Assembly (NCBI RefSeq): GCF_000090795.2
Contig: NW_003546346.1
Span: 80,446-129,063 of the forward strand
Origin: Amphimedon queenslandica
Lineage: Eukaryota; Porifera; Demospongiae; Haplosclerida; Niphatidae
Direction of reading: 5' to 3'
Length of the DNA stretch: 48,618 nucleotides
Shown: piece by piece, positions 10,277 through 20,677 of the stretch
How positions within the stretch are numbered: position 1 is the stretch's first letter
How the letters are laid out: every line of letters starts with the position of its first letter
The notes under the pieces: generated by a model
Database searches by the model: none
What the model was told of the DNA's origin: nothing
The model's input: the letters and a program-made list of their open reading frames with translations, nothing else
Program-made: the position numbers and the translations under genes

Positions 10277-10921
10277 CTACATGTATAAAGATTAAGATAC
10301 CGTAGAGTGGGATTTATTGACAAAGGTTTTATTTTGATGAGTTGACGATTTAAAATAAAATGTCAAATTTTATAACCATCAAAAATGTTGTACTTTGTGA
10401 TGCATGTACGCGAAGGGCCCTATTCGTCAAATTAAAACTCGCCAACCGGGGAAATTTACTGTTTTCGTCAAATATTTTACTCGTCAATAAATCCCGCTAT
10501 CAAAATAGATGCCACAGACAGATTACATTATCATACACAATACACATAAACATACACTGTAAATGTACATGCGTAACAAAGAAAAAACTGACAATCATGT
10601 AATTTGAATAACAATTGAATAATGAGAGCTACTTATAAAATTCATACGGAATTTTTTTGTAGAGGGATGTGACAAAAATTAACGATAGCACTGCATATTT
10701 TGAGGGATTTTTATTTTGTAACATTGCACTAATTAAGCAAAAGTCAATTTTACCGGTGCAGTCATGAGCTATTATACATGTGATTTCAATCGTGAGCTTC
10801 TTGTAGTGAACAGCAGTCAATTATAGCAAGTACGTGTATTAAAATTTAATTAAATATATCCTCACTATTTGGGAGAGGAATGAAGTTTGGAGGGAGAAAT
10901 CCTAGGTTTCCTCCCCTGTAT
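10277..10921. repeat. Segmental duplication, copy 2, with inserted MITE
   Basis: Matches 4327-4780. The 10298-10500 stretch is absent from copy 1, giving an empty-site comparison. After the insert the two copies run in parallel to the GGAGGAA / CCTAGGTTTCCTCCC region. Confidence 0.8.
10298..10500. mobile_element. MITE inserted after the segmental duplication
   Basis: Ends TACCGTAGAGTGGGATTTAT and, inverted, GATAGCGGGATTTATTGACG. The paralogous empty site near 4345 (ATTAACATAGTTAAAAATCG) lacks it, so insertion followed the duplication. TA at the ends may be the target duplication. Confidence 0.75.
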
Positions 10922-11845
10922 GAATTAACTCCTGATTATTACACAGGAGCCCATATATTATGGGGTTCTGTATTACCACAATTGGTACATGTACATGTAC
11001 TTACCAATCAGGGACAGACATACATTGTACATATAAACACTAAGTGCACACAATCAAGCTGACATGCAAACACTTTAGAAGACATGAACTAAACACAAAT
11101 CTAAAACATTGGCTGACAATATGTTACCACACAAAATTTCCCACAAACACATGTAGACACAGAGTAAACACTAACTCTTGTAAGACAATAACTAACCTTC
11201 AACACAATGTCACTGATTAATTTTAGAATCATTATATACATGTACATGTGTACATGTACATACATTTACAACTTAATTATATTTTATCACTTATCAATCA
11301 TTGTTATGAATAATTAATATTATTTTCTTCTAATAACCAACATTAGCAAAAATATACAATCAAGACAAGATATAAATAAATGTACATGTAAGTGCATGGT
11401 ATTATTAAGAGGAGCATATAATACAATTATCACGAAAATAGTGTCAGGTACAAGTTGACAAAAAATTAGAATAAAGTGCGTGCAACTTTGTTTTACGTGT
11501 GTGTAGTTTCAGTGCCTGTAACTTGTACATGTACATGCATTCTACATCAGTTTCTTATTAGTAAATCATGCACTAAACACTAACAACATACTCACTAGTT
11601 AGTGCACTGGACTCATACATGCACCATATACTCATCATACACTATACACTATACACTATAATAACCACTTGTACTTGAAGTTTACATAGTTTATGTATAG
11701 TGCATGTATACATGTACATGTACCTCTCCGGTTCTGCACTGTACATGTACATGAACATAAATCAAAATTTTGTTAGTAAAAAGGTTGATCAATTATTCTA
11801 GCTAATTGCTACGTATAATAATAATTATTATAACAAATATTGATA
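10922..11845. other. Intergenic, ACATGTAC-rich
   Basis: Unique and duplicated AT-rich DNA. 11050-11220 resembles 12745-12860 (CATGAACCAAACAAAAATCT-like), a sign of further tandem duplication around TM-C. Dense ACATGTAC palindromes at 11236-11260, 11520 and 11700-11755. No exon seen. Confidence 0.5.
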
Positions 11846-11853
11846 GGGCGTGG
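11846..11853 (+). promoter_or_regulatory. GGGCGTGG box in TM-C promoter
   Basis: TGATAGGGCGTGGCTGC, 54 bp before the ATG, followed by TCCCTCCCTC. It is the same arrangement as at TM-B. Confidence 0.45.
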
Positions 11854-11899
11854 CTGCTTTGTGAATCCCTCCCTCAGTTACCACGTGTATGAAAAGGCG

Positions 11900-12441
11900 A
11901 TGACTATAATATCATGTACGTGAGTTAAATAGATAATATCAATGTTCATGTATAATGTAAACTATTATATAATAGCTCAAGAATACATGTATGTCCTGGA
12001 GGACAATACAAGCTTGGTCCTATTAGCAGCAGCAGGGCTAGCACTATACCTCTACCTTAGGCTAATAATAGGACTGTTCAGGGACATACATGTACGCGGG
12101 AGAGAGGACAACGAAGATCACGAAGAGGTAATAAAGATGTAGCTCACACTGTATAGCACTTTAATTTGGTAGAGCTGCATTTTGGCAATTATTACATGTA
12201 ATTAGGTTTAAGGTCAATATTATACCACCATTTTTAATGGGTGTGACATTAATTCATGCATTTTTAATTATAAAAAACTTTACCAAATAAAGTTCTATCA
12301 ATACACAGTGTGGTATGGTACTGTATATGTGTACACACACTATAGGCGATGGAGATGGAACTCATGGAAGATGAATTCCTATATGATGAACCTGTTGAAA
12401 ACACCGAGGATATACCTTTCAAGTCTCAATGGGTTATTTAA
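11900..12441 (+). CDS. TM-C: small single-pass membrane protein with C-terminal Y-W module
   Basis: Exons 11900-11915, 11976-12127 and 12346-12441; donors GTACGT and GTAATA, acceptors TAATAG and CTATAG; phases 1 and 0 as in its paralogues. The product is 87 aa. The membrane segment is about residues 18-40 (LVLLAAAGLALYLYLRLIIG), followed by FRDIHVRGRED, matching the GRED of TM-B. The tail is very acidic (MEMELMEDEF) and ends LYDEPVENTEDIPFKSQWVI with Tyr69 and Trp85. YDEP fits the YDxP phosphotyrosine motif that Crk-type SH2 domains bind; this is a motif match only. The alternative donor GTGAGT at 11920 would give a frame with a stop, so I chose GTACGT at 11916. Confidence 0.72.
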
Positions 12442-12892
12442 GACAAGATCTAGTATATTATCACTTAATCATGTAATCATCCACTTAACTACTTACTATT
12501 GCTGATGTATTGATGTAATTTAATGAATATTAATTAAACCAAATTATTAATGAATTAGGCGAACAAGATCAGATGTTATTTCACATGCATGTACATTCAT
12601 GTGTATATTACACAAGGATTAAGTACACTGTACATTGTAAAAGTCTACATGTACATGTATACAGGTTATATTCATTATCATACCCCGGACACATACAGTA
12701 CATGTAACATAGACATACTCAAAAACATATACATGTAAGTGCATGTACAAACAATTGAGCTAGACATGAACCAAACAAAAATCTAAAACATTAACTGATG
12801 GGCAAATTTTATACACAAGTTAATACTAATTAACAACATAATGGGCAAAATAACATTAGCAATGTGCCCATCTACATGTACAACAATCATGA

Positions 12893-13148
12893 ACCGTAAA
12901 TGTTCAAATAAAGGCCGGGCTTGAATAAATGCCTGGTACTAAGAATCTCCAAGTATAAATATGCATATTTTAGTCAATATAGATATCATAACCTTTAGAG
13001 TGTCCCAAATGTCCTAACTTGTTAAGCTGAGTGCATTGAACTTAGAGTTCCAGGTTTGAATCCCTGTTTTACTTTTTTAATTTTTTTTACGCAATTTTTT
13101 GTCCTGAAAAGAAATAAATGCCCGGGCTTTTATTTGAACATTTACGGT
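12893..13148. mobile_element. MITE with ACCGTAAATGTTCAAATAAA termini
   Basis: Inverted ends ACCGTAAATGTTCAAATAAA and TTTATTTGAACATTTACGGT are perfect over 20 bp and continue with GGCCGGGC/GCCCGGGC. The interior includes a tRNA-like segment (about 12998-13068). Confidence 0.85.
12998..13068 (+). repeat. tRNA-derived segment inside the MITE
   Basis: GGTTTGAATCC is one base from the pol III B box GGTTCGAATCC and sits in a T-arm (CAGG-loop-CCTG, 13051-13066). Upstream, GTTAAGCTGAGTGC resembles a D-arm, and TTGAA CTTAGAG TTCCA resembles an anticodon arm with T33 and TAG at 34-36. No acceptor stem pairs well, so it is a relic, not a working tRNA. Confidence 0.45.
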
Positions 13149-14450
13149 AAATAACAGACTATACATTATGCTTACTTCATATTTTGCATTCACATGTCCC
13201 TCCATCCTTAATGGTCAGAGAATAGGAACCAGGCTGATGCCCACAGTGAAGGTCTCACATGTACATACGTGTACATGTACAGGATCACCTCAACAGGATG
13301 TATGTCATCAATACTAGAATAATAAATAATAATGATAAAAGAAACTATTATAGGGAATACATTATACACATACACATGTACATGTAGCATTGTATTCCTA
13401 AAATTCACTCTAGGCATACACAATGTACATGTACACAACAACAAAATTTGGCACACTCAAAAAATGAATTAAAAGAAATGTGTACATGTACAGTACATGC
13501 AAGGTTACATGCAATTTCATAAACTTTAATTTGGTACATGTAAACTGCACACAAAATATTCCTGAATACAATAATTCTATATGTACGAGTACTAATAGCT
13601 ACAAAAACTCAATTATAAATAAAGCCTTACTGACCCTTAGTTTTATATTATAATATTACAGTTACACTTGGTCATATGACAACTAACATTAAGTCATGCA
13701 CAGGTGTACAAAATCATGGACAGGTATACATACTATAATCAAAAGTCTTACCTTAGAGTCACTCCTTAATTTATTCAGTATCAGCCACAGATTCTGTAAA
13801 CAGCAAGAGTGACCCAGTACTAGCAGCGGCCATATGGTGATTAATGGTATGAAAAAAATTACAAAACAGTAGTACGTCAGTCCTTAGGTCAAGCTACACG
13901 TCATTTCAAGTCAACCAAATGAGAGACGGTCATTCATGCAAAAGAAGAATATACATGTACAAACTGTACCGGCTATCAAAATGATAGGGTCACTATTCCT
14001 CATAAATGAAACCAGTTGAAAAATACCTAGTAATGAAAAAAGGATCAAAACGTATCAAAGTGTAAGTAACAAATTATATGGCACATTACTCTATAATTAA
14101 AACAAATTATTAGTATACACATTTATCTATTTTTTCACAAAAATCTGTATACATGTCTTTATAATTATAATTTGTTCATGTTCTGTGATGCAGTTAATTC
14201 TTGCACATGTAGAATTGTAGAAAATGAAATGCAAACGATACTCAACAAATCAATAAAATACCACTTACTACAGTATCATAAATTACATCTACATGTACAT
14301 GTATTATTTAATAATTTATACAAACAATCCTTTTTCTGGTTTAAAATAAAAACATAATTAAAATAGTAATGATATTCATAACAAGGGTCACGCTCACATG
14401 GTTTGCTCATCACGAGACACATTTTGCTGTCAGACGGTAAAGAAGACAAG

Positions 14451-15188
14451 ATGGCTTTTGTAATGATGAGTAAGTAACCATATCTCTCACAATAAATGCT
14501 GTTACTTAAAAATACTTTTATAGTCGAGACTGCGTCACAAATACATACAGCTACACAAAATGTGATGTCATCCTTGTACAGTAACTGGAAGTACATGGCA
14601 CTAGCAGCGATTGTAATAGCAATTGTCACCTTATTTATGATATATAATGCTTTTGTTCTTAAGTCAGTTGAAAGCCCAAATGAGGTAAAACATAAATATA
14701 ACCTATATACTTCATTAGTAGCTTAATATATGATTCAGGTTGTAGTAGAGGGTTTCAACTTTCCAGAGAGACCTCCTCCTCCTCCTCCTGTTGGTGATGA
14801 GCCAGCTGATGCTGGAAATGATAATCAACAGGTTATCAATGGAGGAGAGAATCCAGGCAAACAGAATAACAATGAGAACAAAAACAATCCTGAAGTTCAA
14901 CACTCAGGCATAATTAGACAAGATATAGACAAGAAAGATCAAGCCACACCACTAGAGAAAACAAGTCCAAAAATATTAGCATCAATCTCAAACACACAAG
15001 AGGAACATGAATACATGATCCTTCCCATTGAAGTCAAAAAAGGAAAAATTGACAAGTCCTTATGGGTAGTTAACTACCCATATTATCCTGGTACATGTAA
15101 ATGCCTATTTCCAGGATATTGTGAGAAAGATTTCACATCAGATCTTTCTCAAACGGATAACTTTGACGTCAAAAAACTACATGTATAG
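14451..15188 (+). CDS. TM-D: longer member of the TM family with internal Y-W module
   Basis: Exons 14451-14469, 14524-14684 and 14739-15188; donors GTAAGT and GTAAAA, acceptors TTATAG and TTCAG; both introns 54 bp; phases 1 and 0. The product is 209 aa. Residues 30-49 form the membrane helix (after NWKY), then MIYNAF as in its paralogues. The cytoplasmic part is much longer: a proline run (PERPPPPPPVGDEP, possible SH3/WW ligand), an Asn/Gln-rich linker, then the module with Tyr152 (HEYMILPIEVKKG) and Trp169 (DKSLWVVNYPYYPG), followed by a Cys-containing end (CKCLFPGYCEKDF). The DKSxW plus Y-x-Y pattern after it closely matches the intronless gene at 34083. The leader AAAGAAGACAAG matches TM-A. 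A minus-strand reading frame across exons 1-2 is a shadow. Confidence 0.75.
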
Positions 15189-16419
15189 CATATACATGTA
15201 CAGTACATACAAGTATATATGGCCATATACATCATGTTCAGATACAACCAATGTGCATTGTAATCATGTCTTTGTTTATTAATTGTCATTGTCATTGCCT
15301 CATTTAATTTGCCTTAATTTAGGCTTACTGCTCAGCAATATAACTATTAGGGAAATATATGTATATATGTACATGTCATGTACTGACCATATATGTACAT
15401 GTCATGTACCGACCGTACACAGGCATTCACATGTACATGCATTATACCTATACATATTTAAATTGTATATATTGCTACTATTTCTGGTGTTTGTTATTTG
15501 AAACAAGTACATGTGTACATGTACATGTACTCACAAATTATTGGGGATCCAAAACATGCATCAATAAGCAAAAATTCCCCAAACAAAAACATGCATTGTA
15601 CAAACATCTACAGTATACGACCACACATGTTTGACTACGTGGCTATGCCTTGTAAACATAAACAAATTCAATCCTCATAGATGCACGTACATGTAGGCAT
15701 AAAGACACATACATGTACATGTACACTTTGTTCTAATATCTAGATGCATGATGTCTCATAAACTAAAATTGTAAGATACCAGTGAAATAGAACAGTAGGA
15801 CCAACTGACATTACAATGCACATGTACAGTACATGTACTACACAGCACCCAGATAAAATGTACATGTACATACACAATGTGTGAAGCTGAGATCCAGTTA
15901 GAAAGTTTTTATTGCTACATAAACATCATATTACAGCATAATAATAGTTCACATAACTATTAGATGTACAGTATACATGTATGTTACATGCATGTACAAA
16001 CTCACATACAATACATGTACATTTACATAAAATACTTACTTCTTGTCTTCAAGTTATCATACCAGGAGAAGTGCGCCCCTTACTGATCCCAACCCAGTAA
16101 CCAGAATAAAGGATCCACAACAGACACAGCTATATATACAGTCACTCATCAGGATATTATATCATGACCACAATTATGTCAGTGGCACCAGATGTCCTGT
16201 CTAAAGTTCTAAATAACAAAAATTAAATAATAAACACATACTTTTACTACTCATAATCTATAGACTTGTTTACTACAATTATAGCATGGGTAGCAATAAA
16301 AGTTACTATAAAGTACGTCTCTAAAACAGATTTATATACCTGGCTAGGCTAGCCCCACCTTGTATATTTAAGTTGAACCCACGATAATTATACAGGTGCA
16401 GCTTACTGTAAACAACAAA
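15189..16419. other. Intergenic, extreme ACATGTAC density
   Basis: More than a dozen ACATGTAC or GTACATGTAC palindromes (for example 15370-15440, 15505-15530, 15710-15725, 15820-15870, 16010). Reading frames here are Tyr/His/Cys/Met-rich products of this repeat. A possible 3' splice site ATTATACAG at 16395 just precedes the next gene. Confidence 0.6.
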
Positions 16420-16818
16420 ATGGCAGGGAACAGCAAAGCAGAAAAGAGTGATAGGAATAGTGACACCACTGATGAAAATAAGTTAACAGATCTTGGGTTA
16501 ACCCTTCATCCGCCTCCAGTAGACACTACAGAGCCATCCATAGATAGCCATAGCAGACACCTCTTGAGTACAAGAAGGGAATACACAGGCTCTCCATCAT
16601 ATGATGCAAAGGATATTGGTTTTACTGCTCAAGAGATTAAACAACCATCACAAAATAGGCTGGAGAGAAGAGAGACAGAAGGTAGAGTAGCCAGTAACGT
16701 TAAATTTGAAACTAGTTATGATGTGGAGGCATCGTTCTCTCCTCGTGATCCAAAGTTAGACGTTCCACTGTCCCAATATGCTAAGAGTGTCGTTTATATA
16801 CCACAATCTCATCCGTAG
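16420..16818 (+). CDS. Small intronless acidic/Ser-rich protein, first gene of pair 1
   Basis: Not recognised. The product is 132 aa from AACAAAATGGCAGGG; an upstream in-frame GTG at 16396 is not used as start because the ATG has a strong context. It is hydrophilic throughout with no membrane helix: KAEKSDRNSDTTDENK, a Pro patch (LHPPPVDTTEP), YTGSPSYDAKDIG, an Arg/Glu stretch, and an ending DVPLSQYAKSVVYIPQSHP. That ending resembles VPL...KSKWILPK of the 34083 protein, without the Trp. Like 34083 it sits about 0.6-0.8 kb before a long proline-rich membrane protein, which argues the two gene pairs are duplicates. It may be a divergent soluble relative of the TM-D tail; low certainty. Confidence 0.6.
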   Translation: MAGNSKAEKSDRNSDTTDENKLTDLGLTLHPPPVDTTEPSIDSHSRHLLSTRREYTGSPSYDAKDIGFTAQEIKQPSQNRLERRETEGRVASNVKFETSYDVEASFSPRDPKLDVPLSQYAKSVVYIPQSHP

Positions 16819-17438
16819 ATGTATGACAGAACCGCCATTCTATAAAAAACTTTAATCATAATAATATACACCATTAATATGTTTATCATGTACAATACTG
16901 ATTTAATTATTTGTGTGAGCATCAACATTTTCGCTATTTTAATTATTAATTCCTGTCAGCTGTTTATTGTTCAAAAACAAATTATGATCAGCTGTTCTTT
17001 GTGATGTGTTAATGTGTTGTGTTTGCATACTTGAAAATATTAAATAACTATAAAAAATGGAAGGAAGGAAGAGAGGCTAAAACATAAAAATTTGGCATAA
17101 ATCGGAATGTGAACATATGAAGTACAAGTACATAATGTACTAATAAAAACTATTGCACAATCAATGCATGCAATAGCCGCATAGGATTACATCAGCAAAA
17201 TTAATTTCTAATTAATGCTCACTCAACAGTAACACAGCCAGCCAAGTCACCTAATAGCCTCGCTAATCATATATTATTCTCTTAGCAAATTAGTTGGGTT
17301 TCTGTATTTAACAAGGTTAGCACTACACAGTGGCATCATGCAGACTAATTGTGCATTAGCAAGTAATAGCAGACACACAACACTTGGCCCACAAGTCATA
17401 TATATACAACCCTCTCTCTCCCTTACAGGTTATTCAAA
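16819..17438. other. Intergenic within gene pair 1
   Basis: AT-rich, with no repeat element recognised. The last 20 bp, CCTCTCTCTCCCTTACAG, form a good 3' splice site 10 bp before the next ATG, so the next gene probably has an untranslated first exon here or further upstream; I could not place it. Confidence 0.45.
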
Positions 17439-18878
17439 ATGGAAGTAATAATCTTTCTACTAATAATAGCCTTCATTATTCTACCAGTTGGTCCGCTCAG
17501 AAGACTTTTAGCTACCATCATTGAAGATGTGCATGCCACCTATAAGCTTGGAATAGAATCCAAAAAAAAGCCAAGCACTCATGACAAGGTAGCTACTCAC
17601 CCACTGTACTACCAGCCTCTGAAGAAACACCAGTACAAGGATGAGTATAATGGTGACACAGGTACTGATGATACTGACACTGAGACTGTCCCCAATAGCA
17701 CTGTCACTACGCATGATATCAATTCAAAGGAGATATCTGACAACAAGTCATTGTTTGAGAGCTCTTCTCTGGAAATGATGAATAACGATAAAAATGCCAA
17801 AAAGATCTCCGTTCGTAAAAATGAGACAAAAAATTGCGACAAGTCACCACATGTTACCTCTTCGTTTAAAAGGCCTTCCATGTTATCTTCTGTACCTTCT
17901 CCTCCTCCCTCTCCCCCACTCTCTCCCCCTCCATCTCCTCTTCCCATCCTTCCTCCTCCTCCTACGAGCACAGCTAGGGGGACAATAATCCCTAGCAGTG
18001 ATGAAAATGCTGAGGCCCATTCTGAAACCAAACCGAAGAGTAAAAAGAGACGAAGGAAGAGAAACGGAACTAGTACCAGTCAGCCTCAATCTCTACCGAC
18101 TGAACAGCGCCAGAAGAAACCATCAAAGGATATACTGTACTCTTCCCTACCTAATCACCTCAAGCCACAGCACCCAGACCATCAAAAATATTCTTGTGAT
18201 AAGCCTGAAAGTACTGGACTGCCTGATGCTAATGTTAAAATAGTTCCCAGAGAGGCTAGGGGAGCTATTAGTCAGCCTCAACCATCACTCTCTTGTCCTC
18301 TCCCACCAGCAATAACAGTCCCATCCAGTGGTAACCAATCAACACACTCTATGATATTTCCTCCTCTGCCTGTCTCTCATCATGGGCATATGTCATTAGA
18401 GTCCTCAAACTCTGGTCCTTCTCCAGTCCAACCACCTGCAGTTCCACCAGTTGTAGTAAGAGATGAAGCTGTTCATGCTGCTAGTAATGAGGAAGGACGT
18501 GTTGTGAACCAGTTTGATTTGGTTAAGTTTGAAAATGAAAACATGAGAGCCGTTAATAATGAGAGAGATATTGATGATGACAACGATGATGATGATGACG
18601 ATGATGATGATGCTAGAGTTCCTTCCAGTCTTCAATTGCCTGAACTAGTGAGAGAGCATGTACCGGTTCAGTCTAGCGCTGATGCTCCTCCTCTTATTGA
18701 TGATGCTTGGGAGGCGCAGCAGCCTGTTAATGTCAGTATGGAGCCTCCAACAGAAGAGGTAGTCATTACTCCACTAGTCCTTCACTTTCCACAGGAGCTG
18801 CAAGAGCTGGTCCTTCCTAATTCCCAGCCTTTCAAGGAGCCAGAAAGCTTCATTGACGCTGGAGATGACATTAATTAA
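17439..18878 (+). CDS. Membrane-anchored proline-rich disordered protein, paralogue 1
   Basis: Not recognised. One open exon, 479 aa, beginning MEVIIFLLIIAFIILPVGP: a hydrophobic N-terminal anchor (residues 3-20) followed by LRRLL, predicting a short N terminus outside and the rest cytoplasmic, or a signal anchor. Then come KLGIES and an acidic GDTGTDDTDTET block, a proline run (PSPPPSPPLSPPPSP, about 155-170), a basic patch (KPKSKKRRRKRN, possible nuclear or phosphoinositide-binding signal), YSSLPNHLKPQ, an Asp run (18570-18612), and a C-terminal block (LPELV, VPVQSS, AWEAQQP, EPPTEEVVITPL). The paralogue at 35264 keeps the anchor, the KCGIES/GTDD start, SLPNKLHPQ and the whole C-terminal block, so those are probably the functional parts. 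The proline runs fit SH3/WW ligands. A 3' splice site lies 10 bp before the ATG. Confidence 0.8.
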   Translation: MEVIIFLLIIAFIILPVGPLRRLLATIIEDVHATYKLGIESKKKPSTHDKVATHPLYYQPLKKHQYKDEYNGDTGTDDTDTETVPNSTVTTHDINSKEISDNKSLFESSSLEMMNNDKNAKKISVRKNETKNCDKSPHVTSSFKRPSMLSSVPSPPPSPPLSPPPSPLPILPPPPTSTARGTIIPSSDENAEAHSETKPKSKKRRRKRNGTSTSQPQSLPTEQRQKKPSKDILYSSLPNHLKPQHPDHQKYSCDKPESTGLPDANVKIVPREARGAISQPQPSLSCPLPPAITVPSSGNQSTHSMIFPPLPVSHHGHMSLESSNSGPSPVQPPAVPPVVVRDEAVHAASNEEGRVVNQFDLVKFENENMRAVNNERDIDDDNDDDDDDDDDARVPSSLQLPELVREHVPVQSSADAPPLIDDAWEAQQPVNVSMEPPTEEVVITPLVLHFPQELQELVLPNSQPFKEPESFIDAGDDIN

Positions 18879-20169
18879 TTGAGGAGAAATGTACATGTAC
18901 ATGTAGCTGTGACTTACCTGTACAAACAATAATTAGTAACTTGGCCTAACTTGTTGTTGTCACAGTCCTTTATACAGTAGTTAGTGTCCTTTCGCTGTGT
19001 GAGTGTCATGTGATTTTGTTCAGCTATTTTTAGAACTTTATTCATAGTCATTATGTGTTGTGTCATTATTAACACCTACATGTACAACAACGCTGAGTCA
19101 GCATGACTGTGCTTTCTATAGTATGCTTGCTAGACAGCTACACCCATGTACATTTGTCACACTGAATTGACAGAGTGACACACACTGCTGAGTAAATCAA
19201 AATTTGCAAAAAGATAGGCTAGCCAGAAAAATACACCGAGATAAGTTCACAATAATTACATGTATTACCATCATAGTACCAGGCTTGTTCACCATAGTGC
19301 TCAGCTTCTTGTCAGTAGATTTTTACGAACTTTTGAAGTCACCTTGTACTATAAATAATTTGTCAAAGAAGGTTAGGAGAAAATTTTCCTTCTTAATTTT
19401 TTTTGATATTTTTAAGTTGCACAGAAGTTTAAAATGTTTCCAACAGAATTAGATTGAATTTTCTCAAAAAGTTATGTATGCGTGTACTAGTGTATTTATG
19501 TGTGTTTCACAAAGCATGTTTTTACACTCTGTACAATATGAATATGCAGATGCCGGGCAAGTTAAATTCTTCCCAACCATGTACTATAGAGTGTAGCATC
19601 AAGCAAGATGTTACAAGTTCATTATACATGTATGTAAATGTCACTTATCACTAATTCTATTTAGAACATTTGCTGGGCTCTAAGACATAATGGGCACATC
19701 ATATACATGTACACATGTATTACAGGGTTCTATAACAAGCACAGACTAGTGAACAAAAAATAACTATTCTGACATAATGAATTAATTTCTTCAGTAAGCA
19801 AATACAACACATTATGTTAGTCTTACTTGATTCATGAGCTCCATTTCTTTAATACACAAGTGAGCATATACAATGTAGTATCAAACTGGAAGTAAAGTCA
19901 CTCTTTATGTAGCTCAAACCTGCAGCACATGATAGTCATAAGTACACTGTATTGCATCACCTTTATAGTAATTTATACATGTACATTGAATATTTGCAAC
20001 ATAAATATTACACACAATATAGTAAATATAAAATAACAGAGTGAATGTTTTACTTACATGTACATGTACCACCTCATGCAAATGCATGGCAAGGGTAATG
20101 ACTGAAAGACAACCCAAGCACAATTTTCTTTTATGTACCTGCTCAAGCTTTAATTTTATCTCATTTTTA
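18879..20169. other. Intergenic after gene pair 1
   Basis: No repeat structure apart from ACATGTAC palindromes (18888-18905, 19985, 20055). An open stretch at 19204-19452 has no ATG near its start and AT-biased composition; I do not call it. Confidence 0.5.
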
Positions 20170-20429
20170 CTTAAAGGGTAACTGCAATGAATTTTTGGGT
20201 TTTTATTTATGGTTTTAAAATGATTGCCTGACCATAATAATGATCTGTTCCAACTCCAATTGTCCTTTAAAAATTATTCACTGAGATATGAGCCTTTAAA
20301 AATTATTCACTGAGATATGAGCCTTCAAAAATTGCACTTTTTGCTTCCTGTCAATTTACAATGCATTTTCTGTTGGTGGGGGTGGCTAAACGTGACATAA
20401 TTATGATTAAACGTAGAAGTTTATAGATC

Positions 20430-20652
20430 CTTTATTCTCATGCCTTGTAATGTAATAGCACTAATTTAAAGGTTGGGATGATTAACTTTCATTATTCTAA
20501 GCATATAAACAATGCAGGATAAAAAATAAGATTTACATACTTGTGGAATTTTGACTTTTTCTTGCAGCTACAGTACATGCTTAGAATAATGCAAGCTAAT
20601 GATCCCAATCTTTAAATTACTGCTACTACATTACAAGGCTTGAGAATAAGGA
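20430..20652. mobile_element. Foldback element with ~75-bp arms
   Basis: CCTTTATTCTCATGCCTTGT at the left and ACAAGGCTTGAGAATAAGG at the right are inverted. The arms extend to ATTATTCTAAGCAT / ATGCTTAGAATAAT around a 70-bp centre. It lies inside the left half of the TTAA element. Confidence 0.75.
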
Positions 20653-20677
20653 TCATTCTATGCTACCCGGGGGGAGA

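Larger units (their letters stand above)
12442..14450. other. Intergenic between TM-C and TM-D
   Basis: Contains a MITE with a tRNA-like insert (12893-13148), dense ACATGTAC palindromes (12640-12665, 13258-13280, 13375-13435), and flank sequence similar to that after TM-B. No exon could be supported from 13150 to 14450. Confidence 0.5.

Noticed and set aside
12998-13068. A functional tRNA gene
   Set aside because: No pairing acceptor stem and a base change in the B box; treated as a relic in a MITE.
14276-14629. Minus-strand 117-codon frame over TM-D
   Set aside because: Mirrors TM-D exons 1 and 2, whose splice phases and paralogy are well supported; no minus-strand splice logic.
15283-15680. 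Overlapping Tyr/His/Met/Cys-rich frames
   Set aside because: Encoded by ACATGTAC repeats in several frames at once; composition typical of the repeat.
17425-17438. Trans-spliced leader acceptor before the proline-rich genes
   Set aside because: A 3' splice site just before the ATG fits an ordinary untranslated first exon; no spliced-leader RNA gene seen.
17609-18031. Minus-strand Gly-rich frames
   Set aside because: Reverse image of the proline/serine runs of the long membrane protein.
19204-19452. 82-codon hydrophobic frame
   Set aside because: No ATG near its start, AT-driven composition, no splice context.
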